Shown: positions 29,274-37,138 of the stretch, in pieces
Layout of the letters: every line of letters begins with the position of its first letter
Numbering within the stretch: position 1 is the first letter of the stretch
Virus record (IMG/VR): IMGVR_UViG_3300037520_000547
Span: 1-38,005 of that record
Source: a virus
Reading direction: 5' to 3' (one strand)
Length of the DNA stretch: 38,005 nt
Translations under genes and position numbers: made by a program
Notes under the pieces: model-generated
Database searches by the model: none
Told to the model about the DNA's origin: nothing
The model's input: the letters and a program-made list of their open reading frames with translations, nothing else

Positions 29274-30479
29274 ATGGCTAATAGCCTTCTTACCATCGAC
29301 ATGATCACCCGCAAGGCTCTCGAAATCCTTGAAAACAACCTGGTGATCACCCGCAACGTGAACCGTCAGTACGACGACAGCTTCGCTGTCGAAGGCGCCA
29401 AGATCGGTTCGACCCTCCGCATCCGTCTGCCTGACCGCGCTCTGGTCACCGACGGTGCAGCCCTCCAGGTGCAGGACGACAACGAGCAGTTCACGACCCT
29501 GTCGGTTGCTTCGCAGAAGCACATCGGCGTGAACTTCACGTCTGCCGAACTTACCATGCAGCTCGACGACTTCGCCGACCGTGTGCTCAAGCCGCGTATC
29601 TCGCAGCTTGCGTCCTCCATCGACGCTGACGTCGCCAATGCCTACAAGGGCATCTACTCCTCCGTCGGCACCCCCGGCACGACCCCGGCCACTTCGCTCG
29701 TCCTGCTTCAGGGCCAGCAGAAGCTGAACGAGTTCGCCGCCATGATGCCGAGCCGCTACGCGACCGTGAACCCGGCCGCCAACGCTGGCCTCGTCGAAGG
29801 CATGAAGGGCCTCTTCAACCCGGTTGACACCATTTCCCGCCAGTTCAAGAACGGCATGATGGGCGAAGGTGTTCTCGGCTACGAAGAAATCAACATGTCG
29901 CAGTCGATCCAGCAGCACACCACGGGCAGCCGTACCGGTACCATCACGGTGGACGGCACGATGTCGGCTGAAGGCACGTCGAAAATTACGCTGAACGGCA
30001 CCACGGGTAACACCCTCGCTGTCGGCGACGTCTTCACGATTGCCAACGTGTACGCGGTCAACCCGCAGACCCGTCAGTCCACTGGTTCGCTCCAGCAGTT
30101 TGTTGTCACTGCGGCTAACACCGCTGCCGCCAGCAAGTTCACGGACGTCAACATCAGCCCGGCGATCTACACCCCGTCGAACGCTCTGGCCACGGTCAAC
30201 AGCTTCCCGCAGAACCTCGCTGCCGTGACGTTCGTCGGCGCTGCTTCGACGACCTATCCGCAGAACTTGATCTACCACAAGGACGCTATCTCGTTCGCTA
30301 CGGCCGACCTTCTTCTGCCGCAGGGTGTCGATATGGCTTCTCGCCAGGTTCACAATGGCATCTCGATGCGAATTGTGCGCCAGTACGACATCAACAATGA
30401 CCGCCTGCCGTGCCGTATTGACGTGCTGTATGGCTACTCGGTCATCCGCGCCCCGATGGCTTGCCGTCTCTGGGGTTAA
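29274..30479 (+). CDS. major capsid protein, P22 coat family
   Basis: The product has 401 residues (P22 gp5 has 430). The start MANSLLTIDMITRKALEILE and the following VITRNVNRQYDDSFA are typical of P22-type coat proteins, which have an HK97 fold with an inserted domain. VDGTMSAEGTSKITLNG in the middle fits the inserted domain. Codon use is regular and GC-rich, as expected for a highly expressed gene. It should build the icosahedral head together with the scaffold. Confidence 0.93.
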   Translation: MANSLLTIDMITRKALEILENNLVITRNVNRQYDDSFAVEGAKIGSTLRIRLPDRALVTDGAALQVQDDNEQFTTLSVASQKHIGVNFTSAELTMQLDDFADRVLKPRISQLASSIDADVANAYKGIYSSVGTPGTTPATSLVLLQGQQKLNEFAAMMPSRYATVNPAANAGLVEGMKGLFNPVDTISRQFKNGMMGEGVLGYEEINMSQSIQQHTTGSRTGTITVDGTMSAEGTSKITLNGTTGNTLAVGDVFTIANVYAVNPQTRQSTGSLQQFVVTAANTAAASKFTDVNISPAIYTPSNALATVNSFPQNLAAVTFVGAASTTYPQNLIYHKDAISFATADLLLPQGVDMASRQVHNGISMRIVRQYDINNDRLPCRIDVLYGYSVIRAPMACRLWG

Positions 30480-30504
30480 CAGGTAAAGATAGGAGAACAC
30501 GACA

Positions 30505-30933
30505 ATGGCACTTGCGAATGGCGCTAGCGGTTACCAGATTGGCGACGGCAATCTTGGCGAAATCAGCTTTTACAACACCACCGCTCCGGCGGCGCTTTCC
30601 GGCGCAACCGTAACCATCACCGCAGCCGACCTTGCCACGGGCGTTTGCACGATGGACAGCGGCGGCACGGACGCGGGCACGTATACGTTCCCGACCGGCG
30701 CTCTTCTTGATGCGGCGTTTCCCAGCTTGAAGGTCGGTTCGACCTTTGACTGCGCGTTCATCAATATTGGTGATAACGCAGCCAACGACGTGACGTTTGG
30801 CGCAGGCACGGGCAACACCCTTGTCGGCAACGCTGAAATTCAGGACTCTATTACCAAGACAAGCAACACCTCGGGCATCTTCCGTTGGCGCAAGACGGGT
30901 GATGCGGCGTACACGATCTATCGTATCGCCTAA
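30505..30933 (+). CDS. 142-residue head decoration-like protein
   Basis: AGGAGAA precedes ATG 30505. The product is strand-rich and Gly/Thr/Ala-rich (GDGNLGEISFYNTTAPAAL, FGAGTGNTLVGNAEIQDSI) with an end typical of small virion proteins (GIFRWRKTGDAAYTIYRI). Its place after the coat gene and its separate hairpin suggest an abundant decoration or fibre protein. This is inferred from position. Confidence 0.7.
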   Translation: MALANGASGYQIGDGNLGEISFYNTTAPAALSGATVTITAADLATGVCTMDSGGTDAGTYTFPTGALLDAAFPSLKVGSTFDCAFINIGDNAANDVTFGAGTGNTLVGNAEIQDSITKTSNTSGIFRWRKTGDAAYTIYRIA

Positions 30934-30941
30934 GCAACAGG

Positions 30942-30959
30942 CCCCCGCTTCGGCGGGGG
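30942..30959 (+). terminator. strong hairpin after the decoration gene
   Basis: CCCCCGC (30942-30948), TTCG loop, GCGGGGG (30953-30959). The stem is perfect with a stable tetraloop, but only GTCTAACTC follows. It may be a partial terminator or an RNA-stabilising 3' end. Confidence 0.6.
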
Positions 30960-30982
30960 TCTAACTCATCAAGGAGAACAAC

Positions 30983-31276
30983 ATGCCCAATACGAAGCCT
31001 GTTGGTGTTGCCTACGAGGACCCGTACCTCGACGGCGCCACCATCGTTAACCCGGTCTACTCGGCCAAGGGCGCAGCCCTGACGACGCAGTTGACGTCGA
31101 TCACCTCAACGGCTCCCGGCACGCCGGACTACGCCATCCAGGACTTGACCTCCATGACGCCTTTTGGCTTTGTGACCAAGGACGAGGGCAACTCGGTGCT
31201 GGCCGTCATCGCCAACCTTCAGACGCGCGTTGCGCAGCTTGAAAGTCGGCTTCAGGCGCTGAACCTCATCGCGTAA
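30983..31276 (+). CDS. 97-residue head fibre-like protein
   Basis: AAGGAGA precedes ATG 30983. The N-terminal part is extended and beta-prone (VAYEDPYLDGATIVNPVYSA); the end is a helix with heptads (VLAVIANLQTRVAQLESRLQ) suited to trimers. This plan resembles short head-fibre or attachment proteins. No family is named. It is flanked by two hairpins. Confidence 0.65.
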   Translation: MPNTKPVGVAYEDPYLDGATIVNPVYSAKGAALTTQLTSITSTAPGTPDYAIQDLTSMTPFGFVTKDEGNSVLAVIANLQTRVAQLESRLQALNLIA

Positions 31277-31279
31277 TCA

Positions 31280-31305
31280 AACAGGCGGTTCTCGGACCGC
31301 CTGTT
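31280..31305 (+). terminator. 10-bp hairpin after the head fibre-like gene
   Basis: AACAGGCGGT (31280-31289) and ACCGCCTGTT (31296-31305) pair perfectly around six bases, followed by only CTTC. It is likely a weak terminator or an mRNA end stabiliser. Confidence 0.6.
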
Positions 31306-31322
31306 CTTCACAAGGGAAAACC

Positions 31323-31538
31323 ATGGCTGAAATTTACCTGATGCACTACCGTCATGGCATCAAGATTGCCACGATGGAAATGGAGGCGCAGTACGACGAA
31401 CAGAACGGCTGGGTGCGTTTCGACCCGGACGAAATGGTCGCTGAAGCCCCGGCCGACGACTTGCCAGAATTGACGGCTGAAGCTAACGTGATGGCAGAGG
31501 CTCCGCGCCGTCGCGGCCGCCCCCGGAAGGACGACTAG
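31323..31538 (+). CDS. 71-residue hypothetical protein with an AT-hook-like end
   Basis: AAGGGA precedes ATG 31323. The first 40 residues are a compact mixed fold (EIYLMHYRHGIKIATMEMEA). Then comes an acidic linker and a basic end, RRRGRPRKDD, whose GRP core matches an AT-hook. Such ends can bind DNA. It lies one base before the gp4-like gene. Function unknown. Confidence 0.65.
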   Translation: MAEIYLMHYRHGIKIATMEMEAQYDEQNGWVRFDPDEMVAEAPADDLPELTAEANVMAEAPRRRGRPRKDD

Positions 31539-31539
31539 C

Positions 31540-32250
31540 ATGACGACAACTGCCGACATCATTTACGGTTCCTTGCGGCTCATTGGTCAGTTGGCGGAAG
31601 GCGAAGTTCCTTCTGGCGAAACCGCCCAAGACGCGCTGAACGCCATGAACCAGATGATCGACAGTTGGAATACCGAGCGTCTGGCGGTGTTTTCGACCAT
31701 AGACCAGGTCGTTACGTGGCCGCCGGGGTCGCGCTCGCGCACTATGGGGCCGACAGGCGACATCGTCGCCCTGCGCCCAGTTCTGGTGGACGACGCTTCC
31801 TATTTCCGCGACCCGTCAAGCGGCATCTCGTTTGGCCTCAAGCTGATCAACCAGCAGCAATACAACGGCATCGCCGTCAAGACCGTGACCAGCACCTATC
31901 CGCAGGTGATGTGGGTCAACATGACGTACCCGAACATCGAGATGTACGTCTACCCGGTGCCGACGAAGGTCTTGGAGTTCCACATCGTCTCGGTGCAGGA
32001 ACTGTCGCAGCCGGCGACGCTCAGCACGGATCTGGCCTTTCCGCCCGGTTACCTGCGCGCGTTCCGGTACAATCTGGCCTGCGAACTGGCCCCTGAATTT
32101 GGCGTCGAACCGTCGCGCCAGGTGCAGCGCATCGCCATGACGTCCAAGCGCAACCTGAAGCGCATCAACAACCCCGACGACATCATGGCGCTGCCCTACA
32201 GCATCGTGGCCACACGGCAGCGGTTCAACATTTTTGCGGGAAACTATTAA
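31540..32250 (+). CDS. P22 gp4-like packaged-DNA stabilisation / tail accessory protein
   Basis: The product has 236 residues (P22 gp4 has 166). The start TTTADIIYGSLRLIGQLAEG and the following DALNAMNQMIDSWNTERLAV are typical of the gp4 family, which binds the portal ring after packaging and begins the tail. The rest is strand-rich. Order in the window is coat, gp4-like, gp10-like, which matches P22. It has no sign of the lysozyme-like residues of gp4 that I could check. Confidence 0.88.
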   Translation: MTTTADIIYGSLRLIGQLAEGEVPSGETAQDALNAMNQMIDSWNTERLAVFSTIDQVVTWPPGSRSRTMGPTGDIVALRPVLVDDASYFRDPSSGISFGLKLINQQQYNGIAVKTVTSTYPQVMWVNMTYPNIEMYVYPVPTKVLEFHIVSVQELSQPATLSTDLAFPPGYLRAFRYNLACELAPEFGVEPSRQVQRIAMTSKRNLKRINNPDDIMALPYSIVATRQRFNIFAGNY

Positions 32251-33681
32251 GTGAAAACACCGATCCTTGGCTCCGCGTATGTCGCCCGCAGCGTCAACGC
32301 GGCCGACAGCCAGATGATCAACCTGTTCCCGGAGATGGTGCCGGAAGCAGGCAAGGAGCCCGCATTCCTCCAGCGTTGTCCGGGGCTCAGCCTGAAGGTC
32401 AGCGTCGGTTTAGGCCCCATTCGCGGCATGTGGTGGCACAGCGTCTACCTGTACGTTGTGTCGGGCAACACCTTCTACCAGATCACCTCCTCTTGGGTGG
32501 CGACGGCCAAGGGCACGGTCGGCGGCAGCGGTCCGGTCAGCATGGCCGACAACGGCACGCAGATCATGATTGCGGCGGACCCGGCGGGCTACATCTACAA
32601 CACCAGCACGGGCGTCTTTGCGCAGATCACCGACCCGGACTTTCCCGGCGCGTCGCTTGTGGACTATCTGGACGGCTATTTTGTGTTCATCGAGCCCAAC
32701 AGTCAGCGCATCTGGGTGACGGCGCTCCTCGACGGCACCAGCGTCGATCCGCTGGACTTTGTCAGCGCGGAAGGCGACCCGGACAATATCGTCAGCATGA
32801 TCGTCGATCACCGCGAGGTTTGGCTGTTCGGCGAGAACTCCACGGAAGTCTGGTATAACGCTGGGCTGTCGGACTTCCCGTTGGTCCGCATTCAGGGCGC
32901 GTTCAACGAACTGGGTTGCGCGGCGCGGTACAGCACCGCCAAAATGAACAACCAGGTCTACTGGCTGGGCAAGGACGACCGTGGCCGGGGTATCGTCTAC
33001 GCCGCCAACGGCTACCAAGGCCAGCGCATCTCGACACATGCCATCGAGTGGCAGATCCAGCAGTACAGCACGCTCACCGACGCCATCGGCTACACCTACC
33101 AGCAGGACGGTCACTCCTTCTACGTGCTGGTGTTCCCGACCGCCGGCAAGACGTGGGTCTATGACGCCGCGACGGGAGCCTGGCATGAGCGCGCGGGCTG
33201 GAGCAACGGGTCGTGGGTGCGTCAGCGCCCGGTGGCGCAGATATCCTACCAAGACCAAGTGCTGGTGGGCGACTACCAGAACGGCAACATCTACGCCTAC
33301 GATCTTGACGTCTACACCGACAACGGCGCCCCGCAGCGCTGGCTGCGGTCGTGGCGCGCCCTGCCGACGGGACAGAACGACCTGATGCGTTCGGCGCAGC
33401 ACGCGCTCCAGTTGGACTGCCAGACCGGCGTCGGCTTGGTCACCGGGCAGGGCAGCGACCCGGAGGTCATGCTGCGTTGGTCGGACGACGGCGGTCACAC
33501 TTGGTCGAACGAACACTGGCGCAAGATGGGTAAAATCGGTCAGTACGGCTTTCGCACCTACTGGCAACGGTTGGGCATGACCATGAAGTTGCGCGACCGC
33601 GTCTACGAGATCAGCGGCACCGACCCGGTCAAGATTGCCATCATGGGCGCCGAGTTGCAGGTGAGCCGGACCAATGCCTAA
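32251..33681 (+). CDS. P22 gp10-like tail accessory (packaged-DNA stabilisation) protein
   Basis: The product has 476 residues (P22 gp10 has 472). It starts at GTG 32251, right after the previous stop. The opening MKTPILGSAYVARSVNAADS with QMINLFPEMVPE, and repeated blade-like strands (MWWHSVYLYVVSGNTFYQIT, GYFVFIEPNSQRIWVT), are typical of gp10, a beta-rich plug-extending protein. It binds gp4 and carries the tailspikes and needle. The 3' end overlaps the next gene by eight bases. Confidence 0.9.
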   Translation: MKTPILGSAYVARSVNAADSQMINLFPEMVPEAGKEPAFLQRCPGLSLKVSVGLGPIRGMWWHSVYLYVVSGNTFYQITSSWVATAKGTVGGSGPVSMADNGTQIMIAADPAGYIYNTSTGVFAQITDPDFPGASLVDYLDGYFVFIEPNSQRIWVTALLDGTSVDPLDFVSAEGDPDNIVSMIVDHREVWLFGENSTEVWYNAGLSDFPLVRIQGAFNELGCAARYSTAKMNNQVYWLGKDDRGRGIVYAANGYQGQRISTHAIEWQIQQYSTLTDAIGYTYQQDGHSFYVLVFPTAGKTWVYDAATGAWHERAGWSNGSWVRQRPVAQISYQDQVLVGDYQNGNIYAYDLDVYTDNGAPQRWLRSWRALPTGQNDLMRSAQHALQLDCQTGVGLVTGQGSDPEVMLRWSDDGGHTWSNEHWRKMGKIGQYGFRTYWQRLGMTMKLRDRVYEISGTDPVKIAIMGAELQVSRTNA

Positions 33682-34429
33682 CATCACCAACATCACCCCG
33701 CCTCGCGTCCCGCTGACGGACCCGCGCACGGGGCTGATTGCGCGTGAGTGGTATCTGTTCCTGCTGAGCCTGTTCAACCAGACAGGCCAAAGCACCGTGT
33801 CGCTGGAAGACGTCCAGAAGGGACCGCCGACGCAAGACATCGACCTGTCGGCACTACTGGCACAGGCGTCCCTGAACGCCGAGAGTTCGTCAGCACTCCT
33901 GTCGCAGTACGCCCAGCTTGCCACCGACGTGCAGGCACTGGCGCTGGGGCCGTCCAACACGCCGCAACTTGAGCGGTTGCGCTACGGGTCGTTCTACGAC
34001 ACGACCGACCAGACGGCGGCGGTCATCAACACGGCCTACGCCATGACGTTCAATTCGACCGACATTACCCAAGGCGTGTATATCGGGACGCCAACGTCGC
34101 GGGTGTACGTGGACACGCACAACGTCTACAACATCCAGTTCTCAGCACAGTTTGTTAACACAGCGGGCGGCACGCATAACGTCTGGGTTTGGCTGCGCAA
34201 GAACGGTACGGATGTGGCAAATTCAGCCACGACGTTGCGTCTCCAAGGCAACAACGCCGAAGCGGTCGCAGCGTGGAACTTCTTGCTTGACATGAACGCA
34301 GGCGACTATTTTGAACTTATGTGGGAGGTGTCGGACTTGGCCGTGTCGCTATTTGCCGACCCCGCGTCAGCCGTTCATCCTGCCATCCCATCCGTCATCC
34401 TCACCGTCACTGACAATATCAGCGCTTAG
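33674..34429 (+). CDS. candidate tail needle (gp26 position) with a jelly-roll-like end
   Basis: The product has 251 residues. It occupies the place of P22 gp26 (after gp4 and gp10). The start contains PRTGLIAREWYLFLLSLF; residues 55-95 have heptad-like helix (LLAQASLNAESSSALLSQYA); the C-terminal 140 residues are strand-rich (VYVDTHNVYNIQFSAQFVNT, NVWVWLRKNGTDVANSATT), like the TNF-like knob of the Sf6 needle. The helix is shorter than in gp26. The assignment is inference from gene order and domain plan. Confidence 0.6.
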   Translation: MPNITNITPPRVPLTDPRTGLIAREWYLFLLSLFNQTGQSTVSLEDVQKGPPTQDIDLSALLAQASLNAESSSALLSQYAQLATDVQALALGPSNTPQLERLRYGSFYDTTDQTAAVINTAYAMTFNSTDITQGVYIGTPTSRVYVDTHNVYNIQFSAQFVNTAGGTHNVWVWLRKNGTDVANSATTLRLQGNNAEAVAAWNFLLDMNAGDYFELMWEVSDLAVSLFADPASAVHPAIPSVILTVTDNISA

Positions 34430-34438
34430 GAGGTCATC

Positions 34439-34774
34439 GTGACCGTCACCGTAACAGTTCTTGTCCCCGCACAGACCGCCAACAACTCGCAGTCAACCGT
34501 CTACACCGCGACCGGCGTCACGGCGATCATCGACAAGTTTACCGCCACCAACTATTCGGCCAGCGCCGCCACGATCAGCGTGAACCTGGTGACGGGCGCC
34601 AGCACGGCTGGTAACGACAACTTGATCGTCAAGACCAAGACGTTGCAGGCGGGCGAGACGTACACCTTCCCCGAACTGGTCGGGCATGTGCTGCGACCGT
34701 CCGGGTTCATCTCGACCCTTGCGGGCACGGCGAGCGCCATCAACATCCGGGTGTCCGGCCGTGAGGTGACGTAG
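34439..34774 (+). CDS. 111-residue beta-sandwich virion protein, hypothetical
   Basis: GGAGG lies ahead of GTG 34439. The product is Thr/Val/Ala-rich and entirely strand-forming (TVTVTVLVPAQTANNSQSTV, ATISVNLVTGASTAGNDNLI, INIRVSGREV), as in small tail decoration proteins. Its stop is shared with the next gene's GTG. No family is named. Confidence 0.65.
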   Translation: MTVTVTVLVPAQTANNSQSTVYTATGVTAIIDKFTATNYSASAATISVNLVTGASTAGNDNLIVKTKTLQAGETYTFPELVGHVLRPSGFISTLAGTASAINIRVSGREVT

Positions 34775-35241
34775 TGGATGAGGCAGCGCAATCCCTGATT
34801 GTCCACTTTGAGAACCTGGACCTGCCGCCCGAAGCGGCGGGCTGGCTCATGGACATCTGGCGCATGATCCAGATGCTGGACGACGTGGCGGACGGCGACC
34901 CGGTGACCCGGCCGGACCTTGACGCGGTCATCTGGTCCTCGCTGATCAGCATGCCAGCCAATCCGTTCTACCTCGCCAATTTTCAGGCTTTGCAGACCGG
35001 GCTGGCGCTGCTGGTGATGAAGTGGAAGGCGTCGGACGACGCCGAACGCGCTGGTCAGGCGGACGCCCGGTCCTTCATCTGGCGCGCTGGGTACTATGAC
35101 CTGGTGCTATTAGTTGTCCTTTTGACGAAGGGCCACGCAACTGCTATGAAAGACGCCGTGAAGGTCATGCACTTGTACGGCGAGCCACTGGACGTTTACT
35201 TGAAGGAGTTTTCTTTATGCCCGATCCAGTATCAGGTGTAA
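34774..35241 (+). CDS. 155-residue hypothetical protein of the ejection region
   Basis: GTG 34774 overlaps the previous TAG. The product is helical (AAGWLMDIWRMIQMLDDVAD, ANFQALQTGLALLVMKWKAS, YYDLVLLVVLLTKGHATAMK), with one stretch hydrophobic enough for a membrane. I recall similar proteins next to gp7-like genes. Possible roles are chaperone or assembly factor for the ejection proteins; none is shown. The end overlaps the next gene by 25 bases. Confidence 0.6.
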   Translation: MDEAAQSLIVHFENLDLPPEAAGWLMDIWRMIQMLDDVADGDPVTRPDLDAVIWSSLISMPANPFYLANFQALQTGLALLVMKWKASDDAERAGQADARSFIWRAGYYDLVLLVVLLTKGHATAMKDAVKVMHLYGEPLDVYLKEFSLCPIQYQV

Positions 35242-35945
35242 TCGCCGGTTCTGCGATTATAGGCGCGGGGGCCAGCATTTTTGGTGGCAACAAGGCGGCC
35301 GACGAGCAAAAGAAGGCCTCCAAGAAGGCCGCCAAGTTGCAGAAACAAGCCTTGGCGCAACAATTGGCGCTTACCAAGCCCTACGTCGAGGCGGGCACAA
35401 ACGCGCTGGCCGAGTACCAGAAAATGGCCCCATACAAAGATTTCGGCATGGCCGAGTTCCAAGCTGATCCGGGGTACAACTTCCGTATGGCCGAGGGCAT
35501 GAAGGCTTTGGAACGGTCGGCAGCGGCGCGCGGTCTGCTTCAGTCGGGCGGCACGCTCAAGGGCATCCAGCAGTACGGCCAGAACCTCGCCAGTTCCGAG
35601 TACGAGAACGCTTTCAGCCGCTATCTCACCCAGCGCGAGGCGCGCATGGACCCGTATCGTTACCTGTCGGGTCAGGGCCAGGCAGCGGCTGTGGGGCAGG
35701 CCGCCAACGTCGGGTCGTCCGGCGCGGCGCTTGCCGAACTTGCCGCGCAGCGCGGCAACGCCAACGCGGCACTGGCGGCCGGTACAGGCTCCGCCATCGG
35801 CAATGCGTTCACTTCAGCCGGCCAAGGCATCGGCAGCTATTACGCCAACCAGCCGTACATGAACTACTTGCAGTCCATCACGCCGTCCACTGGTAGCAGT
35901 TTGGGCTATGCGCCGCCCGCAGGTTACGTACAGCCCACTCTTTGA
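35217..35945 (+). CDS. gp7-like DNA ejection (injection) protein
   Basis: AAGGAG precedes ATG 35217. The product has 242 residues, close to P22 gp7 (229). It has a Gly/Ala-rich hydrophobic start (VSGVIAGSAIIGAGASIFGG), a Lys-rich helix (KKASKKAAKLQKQALAQQ), and MKALERSAAARGLLQSGGTL, typical of gp7 relatives. These proteins leave the particle with the DNA and help form a channel across the envelope. Confidence 0.85.
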   Translation: MPDPVSGVIAGSAIIGAGASIFGGNKAADEQKKASKKAAKLQKQALAQQLALTKPYVEAGTNALAEYQKMAPYKDFGMAEFQADPGYNFRMAEGMKALERSAAARGLLQSGGTLKGIQQYGQNLASSEYENAFSRYLTQREARMDPYRYLSGQGQAAAVGQAANVGSSGAALAELAAQRGNANAALAAGTGSAIGNAFTSAGQGIGSYYANQPYMNYLQSITPSTGSSLGYAPPAGYVQPTL

Positions 35946-35955
35946 TAGGTGACAT

Positions 35956-37137
35956 ATGCCGCTCGACCCCAGTATTGTCAGCAACGCCTTCGCGAACGTG
36001 TCCATGCCGGACGTGAACGCGCTGATGAACCAGCGCGTGCGAGGCGCGGAGAACATTTACCAGATCGAGACGGCTCGACAGGCGCAGGCTGCGGAAGATG
36101 AGAAGGCAACCGCAAAGGCGCAGGAAGACGCCGCCGTCAAGGCACTGCTTCCGGCCTACGCGCACGCGTACAAGACAGGCGACTTGAGAACCGCGCTCAG
36201 TCTTGCGCCGGCGGAATACCAAGACGGTCTGCTTCAGTACGTTGAGGCTTTGGATGGCAAGCCGATAGAAGAGATCCAAGCCGCGTTGATTGGTTCTCTG
36301 TCGTCCAGCCCCGCAGGGCAAGAAGCGCTGTCCGCTATTCAGCGCGGGCAGACATTTAGTGTTCAGGACCGGCAACAAAAGTTGGCCGAACTTAAGTACG
36401 AGCAAGAACTCGCCGCTGCCGGTCAACCGAAACCTATGTCGGCGTATGAAGCCGCCACTATACGTCTTAGAGAGCAAGAGGCCGCCGCAGAAGCCGCTCA
36501 AAAAGCCGCCGTTGTTTCCGGTGAAGCGCCGCCTGTGCAGTTGCAAAAAGGCGAGCGGTGGAACCCAGAAAAGCAGCGCGTTGAAGCTGTTCCTGGATCA
36601 CAGACATACAACAAGCAGAAGTCTGTACAGGCTACAGATTACGGCGCGGCCAAGAACGCATTGCGCGAACTGGAAAAAGTTAACGGTGTCGTGTCTGACC
36701 TCAAGAACACGACGGGCTACCAAAAGGCTATGAATACAGGCGTGGTTATGGCCAACACACCAAACATTCCTGTCGTGTCCAATTTCAGCGGCGCGTATGA
36801 TTTTCAGACCAAGTACAAGAACCTGAAAGGGTCTGTCGCTACGCTTGGCCGCGCGGCGGCGTCACTTCAGGGCAAACTTGGTAACATGGCTGTGCAAGAA
36901 TGGAAACTTGTGTCTGATGCCATTGCCAATCTTGATCTTGATACAATGGATGCGGATGTTCTTGATGATCAATTGAACGTCATCGCCAACGATATATTAC
37001 GGCTTGAGGCGCAAGTCCGAGACGCATACGAAAATGAATGGGGCGACACGCAATTTTACGCGCCGCTTGAAGGCGCAGGCGCGGCTGAGCAAAACGCACC
37101 TGCGGATAAAAAAAATGACCCTCTAGGTATTCGGTAA
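35956..37137 (+). CDS. internal virion / ejection protein (gp20-like position)
   Basis: AGGTGA precedes ATG 35956. The product has 393 residues (P22 gp20 has 471). It is largely helical and Ala/Gln/Glu-rich (RQAQAAEDEKATAKAQEDAA, AYEAATIRLREQEAAAEAAQ), with a more globular end (FSGAYDFQTKYKNLKGSVA, AVQEWKLVSDAIANLDLDT). Its position between the gp7-like and the large ejection gene suggests the second ejection protein. The second half shows A/T-richer codons. Confidence 0.75.
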   Translation: MPLDPSIVSNAFANVSMPDVNALMNQRVRGAENIYQIETARQAQAAEDEKATAKAQEDAAVKALLPAYAHAYKTGDLRTALSLAPAEYQDGLLQYVEALDGKPIEEIQAALIGSLSSSPAGQEALSAIQRGQTFSVQDRQQKLAELKYEQELAAAGQPKPMSAYEAATIRLREQEAAAEAAQKAAVVSGEAPPVQLQKGERWNPEKQRVEAVPGSQTYNKQKSVQATDYGAAKNALRELEKVNGVVSDLKNTTGYQKAMNTGVVMANTPNIPVVSNFSGAYDFQTKYKNLKGSVATLGRAAASLQGKLGNMAVQEWKLVSDAIANLDLDTMDADVLDDQLNVIANDILRLEAQVRDAYENEWGDTQFYAPLEGAGAAEQNAPADKKNDPLGIR

Positions 37138-37138
37138 C

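Noticed and set aside
29238-30500. 420-codon minus-strand ORF opposite the coat gene
   Set aside because: The coat protein is certain on the plus strand, and the antisense product shows no domain.
32410-33960. 516-codon minus-strand ORF opposite the gp10-like gene
   Set aside because: It is the antisense shadow of GC-rich structural genes with clear homology on the plus strand. Its sequence is His/Arg/Val-rich, with no ribosome site or family signal.
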